A program made the position numbers and the translations under genes. Below the pieces are notes generated by a model. That model was not told the origin of the DNA. It ran no database searches and worked only from the letters and a program-made list of their open reading frames with translations. A DNA stretch of 64,000 bases from Thermohalobaculum sp039027855 (GTDB taxonomy: Bacteria; Pseudomonadota; Alphaproteobacteria; Rhodobacterales; Rhodobacteraceae): the NCBI GenBank assembly GCA_039027855.1, contig JBCCJI010000006.1, positions 62,001-126,000 of the forward strand. The letters are read 5' to 3'. How positions within the stretch are numbered: position 1 is the stretch's first letter; each line of letters starts with the position of its first letter. Positions 53,532 to 62,877 of this stretch are shown in pieces.

Positions 53532-53745
53532 GACGATCCTCCGTGCAGGGTTGGACGTGCCTAGCCGCCGATGGGCGCCGGGTCAAAGCACGTTTCAGCG
53601 GCAGGGCGCCGTGGCGTCGGCTGGCGGGGTCATGGTTGCTGCGCCGGGCGCGTCAGCACGTCGCCGGCCCAGTGCGACGGCCCAGTGCGACAGGCCTGAG
53701 CGACAGGCCTGTGCAGGGGCGCGTTGCGGCGATAGCCTCAGAGCA

Positions 53746-54645
53746 ATGGCGAGTTATGAGACATTGCTGGCTACATGCAGGTCGGCCTATGGGGTGCGGG
53801 GCCGGGCGGCGCGGTGGCTGCGACGCGCGCTCTGTCGGTCATTGGCACGCTGGGCAGCGCCGACGCTCAGCCTGCTGGCCGGGGGCGCGATGGCGGCCGA
53901 GCCCATTGTTGCCGCCTGTCGGCGGGTCGCGACGCCGCCGATGCTCGAGGACATCGTGACCATGATCGGCCCGTCAGAGGGCTGCGTCGGTCCGGCTGCG
54001 GCCGACGGGGCGCGCTGTGCGACACCGCGGCGTTGGCGGGGCGACATCGGCATCGAGGTCACCGTGAGCCAGTCGGCCGCCGCGCCCCAGGCCCATGTGA
54101 TGGCAACCGCCGAGCGCTTCGCCTTGGACATGGCGGCGGCGACGGGACGCGCGGTGCGCGTTTCTGCACGGCCGCCGGGTGCCGCGCCCACAGCGGACGC
54201 GCCTTCGGCGACGGAACCGCGGGCCGTGATCCGACTGATTGTGGGAATCGACGCGGCTCAGTCACTGATGGCGCCCCGCGGCGTCCTGCACGGTTTCAAC
54301 CCGCGCGCCTTTGGCGCCAAGCGGGTGCACTGCATCGCGATCACCCGTTCGCGCGCCGGCGCCCTGCTGGCGGCGACAGTCCTGATCGCGGGCGATGTGG
54401 AGGGCGGGCTGCTCGACCGCTGCCTGTTGGAAGAGCTCTACAATAGCACCGGGCTGCGGGCCGATCCGCGTGGGGCCGCGGCCCTGCTGGATGTCTATCC
54501 GGCGGTCGAGCGCGACGGTCTGCCGGCGATGAGCGAGGACCATGCGGCGATGCTGCGCCTCTACTACGCCGTGCCCGTCGAGGCACTGACCACGCCGGTC
54601 GCGGTCGGCGCTGCGATCGCGGACCTCTGCCTCGCGAACCGCTGA
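53746..54645 (+). CDS. DUF2927-like protein
   Basis: A 299-residue protein, probably exported or membrane-anchored: a hydrophobic stretch LARWAAPTLSLLAGGAMAAEP near residue 40 follows a basic N-terminus. The C-terminal part (CIAITRSRAGALLAATVLI, LLDRCLLEELYNSTGL, MSEDHAAMLRLYYAVPVEALTT) resembles DUF2927 with its R-C-L-x-E-E core and late LRLLY segment, a family without a known function. Family call is moderate. Its stop is 13 bp before repeat copy 2. Confidence 0.65.
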   Translation: MASYETLLATCRSAYGVRGRAARWLRRALCRSLARWAAPTLSLLAGGAMAAEPIVAACRRVATPPMLEDIVTMIGPSEGCVGPAAADGARCATPRRWRGDIGIEVTVSQSAAAPQAHVMATAERFALDMAAATGRAVRVSARPPGAAPTADAPSATEPRAVIRLIVGIDAAQSLMAPRGVLHGFNPRAFGAKRVHCIAITRSRAGALLAATVLIAGDVEGGLLDRCLLEELYNSTGLRADPRGAAALLDVYPAVERDGLPAMSEDHAAMLRLYYAVPVEALTTPVAVGAAIADLCLANR

Positions 54646-54658
54646 AGCATCGGGTCAA

Positions 54659-54880
54659 ACGGAATCGCGGCTGGTCGCCGCGATGAGTCTTGCGGGGATG
54701 CGTGTGGTGAGGACAGGTCGTCCCACGGGTGAGCGGTCTGTCTGGTTTGCACCGAAGAAGCGGGGCTGGGGAGAAGCCGCAGGCGGCTTCTGATCGAGCG
54801 TTTTGCGGGTGCCGGGCCGCGTCAAGGTCGAGCGGGCGTTGCCCGTAGCCTGCGGCGAACCTTGACCCCGCCCGGCACCC
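54659..54880 (+). repeat. Full copy of dispersed structured repeat (copy 2)
   Basis: A 222-bp element right after the DUF2927 gene. Three hairpins: the head (ATCGCGGC/GCCGCGAT at 54664-54684), a middle one (AGAAGCCG 54772-54779 with CGGCTTCT 54784-54791, CAGG loop) and a long tail stem (GGGTGCCGGGC 54807-54817 and GTCAAGGT 54821-54828, pairing with ACCTTGAC 54859-54866 and GCCCGGCACCC 54870-54880, with a GGGC/GCCC hairpin inside). Same order as in copy 3 with compensating changes in two stems. Confidence 0.85.
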
Positions 54881-55222
54881 GCGCTCAGCGCCGGTGTTGC
54901 CGGTGGCGGTCCCGCCGTCGTGCTGGGACCGAGCGGCGGGCTCCTCGGCGGTTCTGGCGGCAGTGGGGAGATGCGGGGTCGCGCCAGCCTTCCGGACGTC
55001 GGCCTCCTGCACGGCGTGGCGCAGTGTCAGGTGCGGGCCTCGGCGGCGATCACCGGCCCGCCGTGGTGGTATGCCGACGCCTGGCCCGCCGGCGGTGACG
55101 GTGCCCCGAGATCGACCGCTTCAGCCGCCTCGCTGATGTTCATCAGGCCGCCCGCGCCCGCGAGCTGGGTGGCAAAGCGCGCGGCCTAGACATGGCCCTC
55201 CGCCACAGGCCCCGCTCTTTCC
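54881..55222. other. 340-bp gap without a convincing gene
   Basis: Lies between repeat copy 2 and the IS630-type element. Frames in both strands give Gly/Ala/Pro-rich text; no complete gene is apparent. May be debris of a gene broken by insertion. Confidence 0.45.
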
Positions 55223-55317
55223 TAGAGCATCTCGCGACCGCTCGGAATCGCTGGGGGGGATTCCGTTTTGGGCTTTGGTGTGGTTCACCATGGAGGTTGG
55301 TGGGGAGGCCAGCCCTC

Positions 55318-56404
55318 ATGACCAAACCTCTTTCCCTCGATCTGAGGTGCCGTGTCGTCGACGCGATCAACGCCGGCCAGAGCCGCCGGGCGTCCGCGGC
55401 ACGGTTCGGCATCGCGCCGTCGGCGGTGGTGAAGTGGCACCGGCTCTAGCACGAGACTGGCTCCGTCGCGCCGCGGCCGATGGGCGGCGACAAGCGCACG
55501 GGCCGGATCGAGGCCCTCGGCCCGGCGATTTTCGCGATGGTCGAGCAGGCGGTGCAGATCACGCTCGCGGAGATCGCCGAGCGGCTGGAGGCCGAGCATG
55601 GCGAGCGGTTCGCGCCGTCGACGGTGCACCGTTTCTTCCGCCGCCATGGATGGACGTTCAAAAAAAATGTCGGCCCATTGTGAGCGATTGAGGCGCCATT
55701 GGTTCGAGCCCAGCGGCGAACGAGCAGGGGCGTGCCGACGTCGCTGCGGCCCGGGAAGCCCGGTTCGAGGCACAGCCGGACCTGGACACCGAGCGGCTGA
55801 TCTTCATCGATGGTGAGGAGGATCAGCTAACGATCCGGTGGATCGATTGCCCGACGAACGGGCTCAACACCAAGATGACGTGCCTTCGTGGACGCGCCTT
55901 CGTGGACGGGCGTCTCGGGGCGAGCGTCTCGGGGCGAGCGTCTCGGGGCGAGCGCCTCGGGGCGAGAGCCTGCGCTCCCCGATCCCGCATGCTCACTGGC
56001 GCACCACGACCTTCGTGGCAGGTCTCGGGCTCTCGGGGATCGACGCGCCGATGGTCATCGATGGTCCGATCAACGGCGAGATCTTCCTCGCCTACGTCCA
56101 AAGGGTGCTGGTGCCAGTGCTGCGCCCCGGTGACGTGGTGATCATGGATAACCTCGGCAGCCACAAGAGCGCGGCCATGCGTGCGGCCATCGAGGCGGTG
56201 GGCGCCCAGCTCCGCTTCCTGCCACCCTACAGCCCAGACCTGAACCCCATCGAGAACGCCTTCTCCAAGCTCGAGGCGCTGCTCCGCAAGGCCGCAAGCC
56301 GCACCCGTGACACGCTCTGGCACGCCGTCGCCGCCGCGCTGAACGCCTTCACCAGCCACGAATGCCGAAACTGCTTCACAGCCGCAGGCTATGAGCCCGA
56401 GTGA
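55318..56404 (+). pseudogene. IS630-family transposase, broken
   Basis: The N-terminal helix-turn-helix (LSLDLRCRVVDAINAGQS, ARFGIAPSAVVKWHRL) is interrupted by an in-frame TAG at 55447-55449. The same frame goes on (ALGPAIFAMVEQAVQITLAEIAERLEAEHG, FRRHGWTFKKN) to TGA at 55681. Reading then shifts to a second frame (RADVAAAREARFEAQPDLDTERLIFID), where about 15 extra residues (GEEDQLTIRWIDCPTN) split the first catalytic-Asp motif from GLNTKM. It shifts again to a third frame for the rest: TTTFVAGLGLSGIDAPMV, second Asp in VIMDNLGSHKSAA, catalytic Glu in PYSPDLNPIENAFSKLEALL. At least two frame changes, two stops and an insertion make it inactive. Confidence 0.92.
55882..55966 (+). repeat. 14-bp tandem repeats inside the broken transposase
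   Basis: GCCTTCGTGGACGC occurs twice (55882-55909, last base varies), then CGTCTCGGGGCGAG four times (55911-55966, the last with one change). A 14-bp unit shifts the frame with each copy, so these expansions alone explain one frame loss. Confidence 0.85.
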
Positions 56405-56417
56405 TCAGAACCTGCTC

Positions 56418-56745
56418 TGGGCGGGCCTTGCCCAGTCCGGCCAGGTCGAGGTCGCTGGCGTTCTGAGACCTGCGCTCCGCGCTCTGGGGTGATCGCGTCG
56501 GGATTGAGGACTTTCCCAATGGCTTATGGGTAAGGACCGGTAGGCATGCCGACCGCCGTCTCGCGCTCGGTGGTGAGGCTCACGTCTTCGATCAGGCTGT
56601 CTTCCTTGGCGGTCGGGGTGCTGGCTCTTCGTCATGCTCGAACCGCCGGGGCCTGAAGGGTGCACCGCCAGGGAGGCCATCGCCCGGCGCTGCGCCCTAT
56701 GTGGCGCCCAGTGGCGCTGGCCTCATCGGGCGCGCTCGGACCCGG
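56418..56745. other. About 330 bp without a gene
   Basis: Between the IS remnant and the coaD stop. I see no coding region or clear hairpin. Possibly remains of the original DNA between the cyclophilin and coaD genes. Confidence 0.4.
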
Positions 56746-57252
56746 TCAGGCAGGCTGCCGCGTGCTGAAGCGCTGGCGCAGCCGCTCGGCAACGGCGGGC
56801 GAGACGAATTGGTCGACGTCACCGCCCATGCGCGCGATCTCTTTGACCAGCTTGGAGGCGATCGCCTGATGCTGCGCCTCGGCCATGAGGAAGACCATCT
56901 CGATCTCGTCGTTGAGCGCGCGGTTCATGCCGACCATCTGGAACTCGTACTCGAAGTCAGAGACCGCGCGCAGGCCCCGGACGATGATGCCGGCGCCTAC
57001 TTCCTCGGCGAACTGCATCAGCAGGTTCTCGAAGGGACGGACTTCCATCATCGTGCCGGTCGAGCGGGCGATGGGGGCGATCTCGGCCTCCAGCATCTGG
57101 GTGCGCTCGTCGAGGCTGAACATCGGCCCCTTGTCGCGGTTGATCGCGACGCCAATCACCAGCCGGTCGACCAGCTTTGCTGCGCGCCGCACGATATCCA
57201 TGTGGCCGAGCGTAACGGGGTCGAAGGTGCCCGGGTAAAGAGCCGTGCGCAT
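56746..57252 (-). CDS. coaD: Phosphopantetheine adenylyltransferase
   Basis: Penultimate step of coenzyme A synthesis, joining ATP to 4'-phosphopantetheine. The 168-residue protein opens with ALYPGTFDPVTLGHMDIVRRA (nucleotidyltransferase TxGH motif), then VGVAINRDKGPMF-type strand, FAEEVGAGIIVRGLRAVSDFEYEFQM and the ISST-equivalent ASKLVKEIARMGGDVDQFV. Standard length. Confidence 0.97.
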   Translation of the reverse strand: MRTALYPGTFDPVTLGHMDIVRRAAKLVDRLVIGVAINRDKGPMFSLDERTQMLEAEIAPIARSTGTMMEVRPFENLLMQFAEEVGAGIIVRGLRAVSDFEYEFQMVGMNRALNDEIEMVFLMAEAQHQAIASKLVKEIARMGGDVDQFVSPAVAERLRQRFSTRQPA

Positions 57253-57395
57253 GCGCGTTCCTCTGCGTTTGGCCCCCGACCAAGCGATGGCCGGGCGCGC
57301 GCGTCAAGCGATTAACGTTTCACCGTGAAGGATCGTGGCGGCGATGCCCCGGCTTGGGTCGGGCAGGACGGTGCAGAACCGCACTGGGGAGTGGC

Positions 57396-57833
57396 TCAGA
57401 TCGAGCCGCTCAGCATATGGGCCATGGCCTCGTTCTCGGCCTCAATCTCCTCGATCCGGGCCTTGACCACGTCGCCGATCGAGAGGATGCCCGCAAGCTG
57501 GCCGCGCAGCAGCACCGGCATGTGGCGAAACCGCCCGCGCGTCATCCTGTTGAGCACCTCGAGCGCGTCTTCGCCGGGCTCGCAGGTCGAGACCTTGACC
57601 GTCATGATGCCGCGCACCGACTGGCTGAGCACGGTGGCGCCTTCGCGGCCGATCTGGCGGACGATGTCGCGCTCGGACACGATGCCGGCCATGCTGCCGC
57701 CATCGCGCGTAACCACCAGTGCGCCGATCCCTTTGGCCGACAGGCGGCCGACGGCCTCTGCCACGCTGGCCGTCTCGGCGATGGTTTCAACGCCGGTCGA
57801 TCCCTTGAGCTTGAGGATCTGCATCACCTTCAT
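57396..57833 (-). CDS. Protein with two CBS domains
   Basis: A 145-residue protein made only of a CBS pair: VETIAETASVAEAVGRLSAKGIGALVVTRDGG...GIVSERDIVRQI and GIMTVKVSTCEPGEDALEVLNRMTRGRFRHMPVLLRGQLAGILSIGDVVKARI, shown as blocks. Such stand-alone pairs bind adenosine nucleotides and sense energy charge. Start at the ATG five bases after GGAGGAA. No partner gene indicated. Confidence 0.93.
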   Translation of the reverse strand: MKVMQILKLKGSTGVETIAETASVAEAVGRLSAKGIGALVVTRDGGSMAGIVSERDIVRQIGREGATVLSQSVRGIMTVKVSTCEPGEDALEVLNRMTRGRFRHMPVLLRGQLAGILSIGDVVKARIEEIEAENEAMAHMLSGSI

Positions 57834-58016
57834 AGCTTCCTCCCGGTGGCTCATAGGTCACACTTGCCCAAAGCCTGTGCTTCGGGGCGGAGGCTGTCAA
57901 TCTCGGCGTGAATCGATAGGCGCAGCGCACGTAGGGCGGGCGTAACCGCGCCACAGGTGCTAAGGCGCAGCATTGCGCGAAAACCACGTGTGGCGCTGCG
58001 ATGCTGCGTGAGGTCC

Positions 58017-60908
58017 TTACTCCGCGGCGATGCGGCCCTTGGCAGCGAGGATATCGCGCAGGTAGCGGCCGGTGTGGCTTTCGGCGACGCCGGTCAGATC
58101 CTCGGGTGTGCCGGTGCCAATGATCCGCCCGCCGCCGTCGCCGCCTTCGGGGCCCAGATCGACCAGCCAGTCGGCCACCTTGATGACATCCAGGTTGTGC
58201 TCGATCACCACGACGGTGTTGCCGGCATCGACGAGCGCCTGCAGCACCTCGAGCAGTTTCTTCACATCCTCGAAATGCAGGCCGGTGGTCGGCTCGTCGA
58301 GGATATAGAGCGTCTGGCCGGTCGCCTTGCGAGCCAGTTCGCGCGACAGCTTCACCCGCTGCGCCTCACCACCCGACAGCGTCGTCGCCTGCTGGCCGAT
58401 CTTGATGTAGCCGAGGCCCACCTCGTTCAGCGTCGCCAGCTTGTCGCGGATCATCGGGATCGCGTCGAAGAAGGTCACGCCCTCCTCCACCGTCATCTCC
58501 AGCACATCGGCGATGGATTTGCCGCGGTATTTGATCTCCAGCGTCTCGCGATTGTAGCGCTGGCCGTTGCAGGTCTCGCAGGTGACGTAGACATCGGGCA
58601 GGAAGTGCATCTCCACCTTGATGACGCCGTCGCCCTGGCAGGCCTCGCAGCGCCCGCCTTTGACGTTGAAACTGAAGCGGCCGGGGGCATAGCCGCGGGC
58701 CTTCGATTCAGGCAGGCCGGCGAACCAGTCGCGGATCGGGCCGAAGGCGCCGGTATAGGTCGCGGGGTTCGAGCGCGGCGTGCGGCCGATGGGCGACTGG
58801 TCGATGTCGATCACCTTGTCGCAGTACTCAAGCCCGCGGACGGTGCGGCAGGGCGCCGGCTGCTGTCGTGCGCCGTTCAGGCGGTTCGCCGCGTGCTTGT
58901 ACAGCGTCTCGTTGATCAGCGTCGACTTGCCCGAGCCGGAGACACCCGTGATGCAGGTCAGCGTGCCGATGGGGATCTCGAGGTCGACATCCTGCAGGTT
59001 GTTGCCGCTGGCGCCCTCCACCGTGATCCATTTCTTGCCGGGGCGCCGCCGCTCGGCCGGGATGGCGATCTCACGCTTGCCGAGCAGGTACTCGCCGGTC
59101 ACCGACCCGTCGGTATGCGCAACCTCGTGCGGCGTGCCCTCGGCGATGACGCGCCCGCCGCGCACGCCGGCACCCGGCCCGATGTCGAGGAGATAGTCCG
59201 CCTCGCGCATCGCCTCTTCGTCATGCTCGACCACGATGACGGTGTTGCCCTGGTCGCGCAGTCCCTTGAGCGAGCCCAACAGGCGACCGTTGTCGCGCTG
59301 GTGCAGGCCGATGGAGGGCTCGTCGAGGACATAGAGCACGCCGGTCAGGCCCGAGCCGATCTGGCTGGCCAGCCGGATCCGCTGGCTCTCACCGCCCGAG
59401 AGCGTGCCCGACCCGCGGGCCATGGTCAGGTAATCGAGGCCGACATCCACGAGGAAGCCCAGCCGCTCGCGGATCTCTTTGAGGATGGCCTTGGCGATCT
59501 GCTGTTTCTGCGGGCTCAGATCGTCGAGCACGCCAAGCGCCCAGTCCCGGGCCTCGCGGATCGGCATCTCGGTGATGTGGCCGATATGTTTGTCGCCGAT
59601 CTTCACACAAAGCGCCTCCTGGCGGAGGCGATGGCCGCCGCAGGTCGCGCAGGGGCGCTTAGCCTGATAGCGCTCGAACTCCTCACGGATCATGTTGCTC
59701 TCGGTCTCGCGCCAGCGGCGATCCATGTTGGGCAACACACCCTCGAAGGTGCGCGCGACCGAATAGACCCGGCCGCCGTCGTCAAAGCGGAATTTGATCT
59801 TCTCAGAGCCCGAGCCGTAGAGCATCAGGTCCTGCACCTTCTTGGGCAGTTTGCGCCACGGCGTGGTCGGCGAGAACTCGTAATGCGTGGCCAGCGCGTC
59901 GAGCGTCTGCTTGAAGACCGGTGTCTTCGACTTGGCCCAGGGCGCGATGGCCCCTTCGGCCAGGCTGATGCTGTCGTCGGGCACCACGAGCTTGGGATCG
60001 AAGAAGAACTCGTGGCCAAGCCCGTCGCAGTCGGGGCAGGCGCCAAAAGGGGCATTGAACGAGAACAGCCGCGGTTCGATCTCGGCGATGGTAAAGCCTG
60101 AGACCGGGCAGGCGAACTTCTCGCTGAAGGTGATGCGCTCGGGCTCGGGGTCGGGGGCGTCTTCGGGCGCGTCATCTGGCTTGACCGGCGCCGTCTCGAT
60201 GATCGCGATACCGTCGGCCAGCGTCAGCGCGGTGGTGAAGCTGTCGGCGAGGCGGGTCTCCAGCCCCTCCTTCACCACCAGGCGGTCGACCACCACGTGG
60301 ATGTTGTGGCGCAGCTTCTTGTCGAGCGTCGGCACGTCGTCGAGCTCGTAGAACTGCCCGTCGATCTTGACCCGCTGGTAGCCCTGTTTGCGCAGGTCCA
60401 GCATTTCCTTGCGGTACTCGCCCTTACGGTCGCGCACGATGGGCGCGAGCAGATAGGCGCGCGTCCCCTCCGCCATCTCCATCACGCGGTCAACCATGTC
60501 GCTGACCTGCTGCGCCTCGATCGGCAGGCCGGTCGTGGGGCTGTAGGGCGTGCCGGCGCGGGCGAAGAGCAGGCGAAGGTAGTCGTAGATCTCGGTGACG
60601 GTGCCGACGGTCGAGCGCGGGTTCTTCGATGTTGTCTTCTGCTCGATCGAGATGGCCGGGCTCAGCCCTTCGATATGATCGACATCGGGCTTCTCCATCA
60701 TCTGCAGGAACTGGCGCGCATAGGCCGAGAGGCTCTCGACATAGCGGCGCTGGCCTTCCGCATAGATGGTATCGAAGGCGAGCGAGGACTTGCCCGAGCC
60801 CGACAGCCCGGTGATCACCGTCAGGCTGTTGCGCGGAATGTCGACATCGACACCCTTGAGATTGTGCTCGCGCGCGCCGCGCACCGAGAGGTGCTTCAAT
60901 TCCGCCAT
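58017..60908 (-). CDS. uvrA: Excinuclease ABC subunit A
   Basis: Damage-recognition ATPase of nucleotide excision repair. The 963-residue protein has both ABC modules: Walker A GLSGSGKSS near residue 34 and GVSGSGKSTL later, signatures GTLSGGESQRIRLA and TTLSGGEAQRVKLS, Walker B YVLDEPSIGLHQRD and YILDEPTTGLHFED, and zinc fingers (CPDCDGLGHE, CATCGGHRL, CEACQGDGVIKVEMHFLPDVYVTCETC blocks). It lies about 2.2 kb from ssb, its usual divergent neighbour, with three other genes between. Confidence 0.98.
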   Translation of the reverse strand: MAELKHLSVRGAREHNLKGVDVDIPRNSLTVITGLSGSGKSSLAFDTIYAEGQRRYVESLSAYARQFLQMMEKPDVDHIEGLSPAISIEQKTTSKNPRSTVGTVTEIYDYLRLLFARAGTPYSPTTGLPIEAQQVSDMVDRVMEMAEGTRAYLLAPIVRDRKGEYRKEMLDLRKQGYQRVKIDGQFYELDDVPTLDKKLRHNIHVVVDRLVVKEGLETRLADSFTTALTLADGIAIIETAPVKPDDAPEDAPDPEPERITFSEKFACPVSGFTIAEIEPRLFSFNAPFGACPDCDGLGHEFFFDPKLVVPDDSISLAEGAIAPWAKSKTPVFKQTLDALATHYEFSPTTPWRKLPKKVQDLMLYGSGSEKIKFRFDDGGRVYSVARTFEGVLPNMDRRWRETESNMIREEFERYQAKRPCATCGGHRLRQEALCVKIGDKHIGHITEMPIREARDWALGVLDDLSPQKQQIAKAILKEIRERLGFLVDVGLDYLTMARGSGTLSGGESQRIRLASQIGSGLTGVLYVLDEPSIGLHQRDNGRLLGSLKGLRDQGNTVIVVEHDEEAMREADYLLDIGPGAGVRGGRVIAEGTPHEVAHTDGSVTGEYLLGKREIAIPAERRRPGKKWITVEGASGNNLQDVDLEIPIGTLTCITGVSGSGKSTLINETLYKHAANRLNGARQQPAPCRTVRGLEYCDKVIDIDQSPIGRTPRSNPATYTGAFGPIRDWFAGLPESKARGYAPGRFSFNVKGGRCEACQGDGVIKVEMHFLPDVYVTCETCNGQRYNRETLEIKYRGKSIADVLEMTVEEGVTFFDAIPMIRDKLATLNEVGLGYIKIGQQATTLSGGEAQRVKLSRELARKATGQTLYILDEPTTGLHFEDVKKLLEVLQALVDAGNTVVVIEHNLDVIKVADWLVDLGPEGGDGGGRIIGTGTPEDLTGVAESHTGRYLRDILAAKGRIAAE

Positions 60909-61101
60909 CGCCGCTCGAATCCCTCACCGCTTGACCAAGTCCATGACCTAGCAGGACGGGCCGGGTTTGCGAGTCAGCGAATGAGAACAAAACACGAAAG
61001 TATGAGCAGCGTGCGAACGTGTCCAACGGGGTCTGGAAGGACCGTGCGGCGCCCGGCCGCAGGTGCTCAACGGCGCGGCCGGGCGCGGGGTCAGCAGACT
61101 G

Positions 61102-61545
61102 TCAGAACCGCTCCGCCGCGACGATCCGGCCCGAGCGGCGCGAGATGCGGAAGGCGAAGTCTCGCCCGTTGCGCCGCGCGAAGGCGTCGAAGCCCCGGCC
61201 GCGGCGGTCGATATCGATGCGGCGGAAGCCAAGATCGCGTAGCCCGTAGCGGATTTCGCGACGGGACTGGCCGACAAAGCGGCCCTCAAGCCGGCGTTCG
61301 ATCCGCTCCTCGCGGAACTTGCGCTTTGCATGACGCAGGAAGCGATCGTCGCGGTAGACCGGGCCCTCGTAATTGTCGCGCGTGAAGAAGATGGCGCCGT
61401 TGTCGAAGCGCAGACCGATGCGGACGTCCGCGAGATGGACCCGGGCCGCGCTTCGGTTATCGGCGGCCTCGGCAGAGGTCATGGGCAGGCCGCTCAACGG
61501 CAGGGCAAGCGCTGCGGCGGCGGCGATCATGAACAGGCGGGTCAT
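61102..61545 (-). CDS. Exported Arg-rich hypothetical protein
   Basis: A 147-residue protein with a clear signal peptide (LFMIAAAAALALPLSGLPMTSAEA). The mature part is very basic: FRQ-free KRKFREERIERRLEGRFVGQSRREIRYGLRDLGFRRIDIDRRGRGFDAFA as general pattern, with IRYGLRDLGFRRI resembling small PepSY-like exported proteins that modulate surface charge. No family confirmed. Divergent from lrgA. Confidence 0.7.
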   Translation of the reverse strand: MTRLFMIAAAAALALPLSGLPMTSAEAADNRSAARVHLADVRIGLRFDNGAIFFTRDNYEGPVYRDDRFLRHAKRKFREERIERRLEGRFVGQSRREIRYGLRDLGFRRIDIDRRGRGFDAFARRNGRDFAFRISRRSGRIVAAERF

Positions 61546-61717
61546 GGTGGTCTCCCTCTTCCCGGTGGTCTCGTGTCACTCAACGGCGCCCCGCTGGCGT
61601 TCCGTTGCGAAAGGCCTATCGCCGGGCAGTCACGCCGCATGACAGGCTGGTGATCGGTCGCCCACCGTCCGTCGTCGACGCTGTGGCCGGCCCTGATAGG
61701 TGCCTCCGGAGTCCGCC

Positions 61718-62116
61718 ATGGTTTTCTTCCTCACCCTCATCCTCGGCTGCCAGCTGATCGGCGAGCTTGCCGTGGCCGCGATCGGCCTGCCGCTGCCCGG
61801 CCCTGTGCTCGGGATGGTGCTGCTCTTCGCCGGGCTCTGTATCGGCGGTCTGCCAGATGACCTGGCGCGGGTCGGCGACACGCTCCTTGCCAATCTGTCG
61901 CTGCTGTTCGTGCCGGCGGGCGTGGGCGTCATGCTGCATGCGGGGCTGCTGGGCCGCGACTGGCTACCGCTGCTGGGCGCGCTGGTCGGCTCCACCCTGG
62001 TGACGGTGCTGGTGACGGGCATGGTCATGGCACGGCTTGGCCGTGGCGCGTCCGGCGCCGGGGCGGGTGAGCAGGCGCGTGACGACGACGGCGATAGCCT
62101 GGCGGGGCCGCGCTGA
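61718..62116 (+). CDS. CidA/LrgA family holin-like membrane protein
   Basis: A 132-residue protein with four helices: FFLTLILGCQLIGELAVAA, LPLPGPVLGMVLLFAGLC, LLANLSLLFVPAGVGVML and LLPLLGAL..TLVTVLVTGMVM. PGPVLGM and LFVPAGVGVM are the LrgA signature. With LrgB it controls murein hydrolase activity or exports small organic acids. Start at the ATG at 61718. It overlaps lrgB by one base (TGATG). Confidence 0.9.
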   Translation: MVFFLTLILGCQLIGELAVAAIGLPLPGPVLGMVLLFAGLCIGGLPDDLARVGDTLLANLSLLFVPAGVGVMLHAGLLGRDWLPLLGALVGSTLVTVLVTGMVMARLGRGASGAGAGEQARDDDGDSLAGPR

Positions 62117-62877
62117 TGGAGATCACCATCGTCGGCCCGAACGTCACGGGCGATATCGGCGGCGAACTGCGCGATGTCTGGGTCTATCTGGCCCGCGATC
62201 CGCTGCTGCACCTGACGCTGACGCTGGCGGCCTATCAAGTCGGCAGCTGGATCTACCGCAGGGCCGGGCTGAACCCGCTTTGTAACCCGGTGCTGATCGC
62301 CGTGGTGCTGGTGGTCGCGGGGCTCAGCCTGACGGCCACGAGCTACGACACCTATTTCGACGGCGCGCAGTTCGTGCATTTCCTGCTAGGGCCGGCGACG
62401 GTGGCGCTGGCGATCCCGCTTTACCGCCAGATCGGGCGGCTGAAGCGCGATGCGCTGGCGGTGATCGCGGCCATCGTGACGGGGGCGACCGCCGCCTCGG
62501 CCAGTGCGGTGGGCATCGGCTGGCTGCTGGGTGCGGGGCGCGACACGCTGATCGCGCTGGCGCCCAAATCGGTGACCGCGCCAGTGGCGATGGGCATCAC
62601 TGAGGCGCTGGGCGGCCTCCCCTCGCTGACGGCGGTGCTGGTAATCCTGACCGGGATTATCGGCGCGATGATCGGCCCGCCGCTGATGGATGCGATCGGC
62701 ATCCGCGACTGGGCGGCGCGGGGGCTTGCCATGGGGACTGCGAGCCACGGCATCGGCACGGCGCGGGCGCTGCAGGTCGACCCGGTGGCTGGCGCCTTTG
62801 CCGGGCTCGCGATGGGGCTAAACGCGCTGGTTACGGCGGCCCTCCTGCCGGTGCTGGCGCGCCTGCTGATCGACTAA
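62116..62877 (+). CDS. LrgB/CidB family membrane protein
   Basis: A 253-residue partner of the LrgA-like protein. Helical throughout, with the family blocks FLLGPATVALAIPLYRQIGRLKR, LAPKSVTAPVAMGITEALGG and GTASHGIGTARALQ. The pair is translationally coupled. Its stop TAA directly abuts repeat copy 3. Confidence 0.93.
   Translation: MEITIVGPNVTGDIGGELRDVWVYLARDPLLHLTLTLAAYQVGSWIYRRAGLNPLCNPVLIAVVLVVAGLSLTATSYDTYFDGAQFVHFLLGPATVALAIPLYRQIGRLKRDALAVIAAIVTGATAASASAVGIGWLLGAGRDTLIALAPKSVTAPVAMGITEALGGLPSLTAVLVILTGIIGAMIGPPLMDAIGIRDWAARGLAMGTASHGIGTARALQVDPVAGAFAGLAMGLNALVTAALLPVLARLLID

Larger units (their letters stand above)
55223..56417 (+). mobile_element. Decayed IS630-family insertion sequence
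   Basis: Contains the broken transposase described separately. The left end follows TA (GAGCATCTCGCGAC) and the right end reads ...CCTGCTC; the outer five bases GAGCA/TGCTC are inverted, and IS630 elements insert at TA. The right TA is not preserved (TG). Ends are therefore tentative; the element type is firm. Confidence 0.65.

Noticed and set aside
54881..55139. Possible MerR-type regulator start (MNISEAAEAVDL) on the minus strand at 55139
   Set aside because: Only 12 residues resemble a MerR N-terminus; the following residues do not fit the helix-turn-helix in any frame.
57957..60101. 714-codon plus-strand frame antisense to uvrA
   Set aside because: UvrA on the other strand has every expected motif. 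The antisense text is a shadow of its codon bias.
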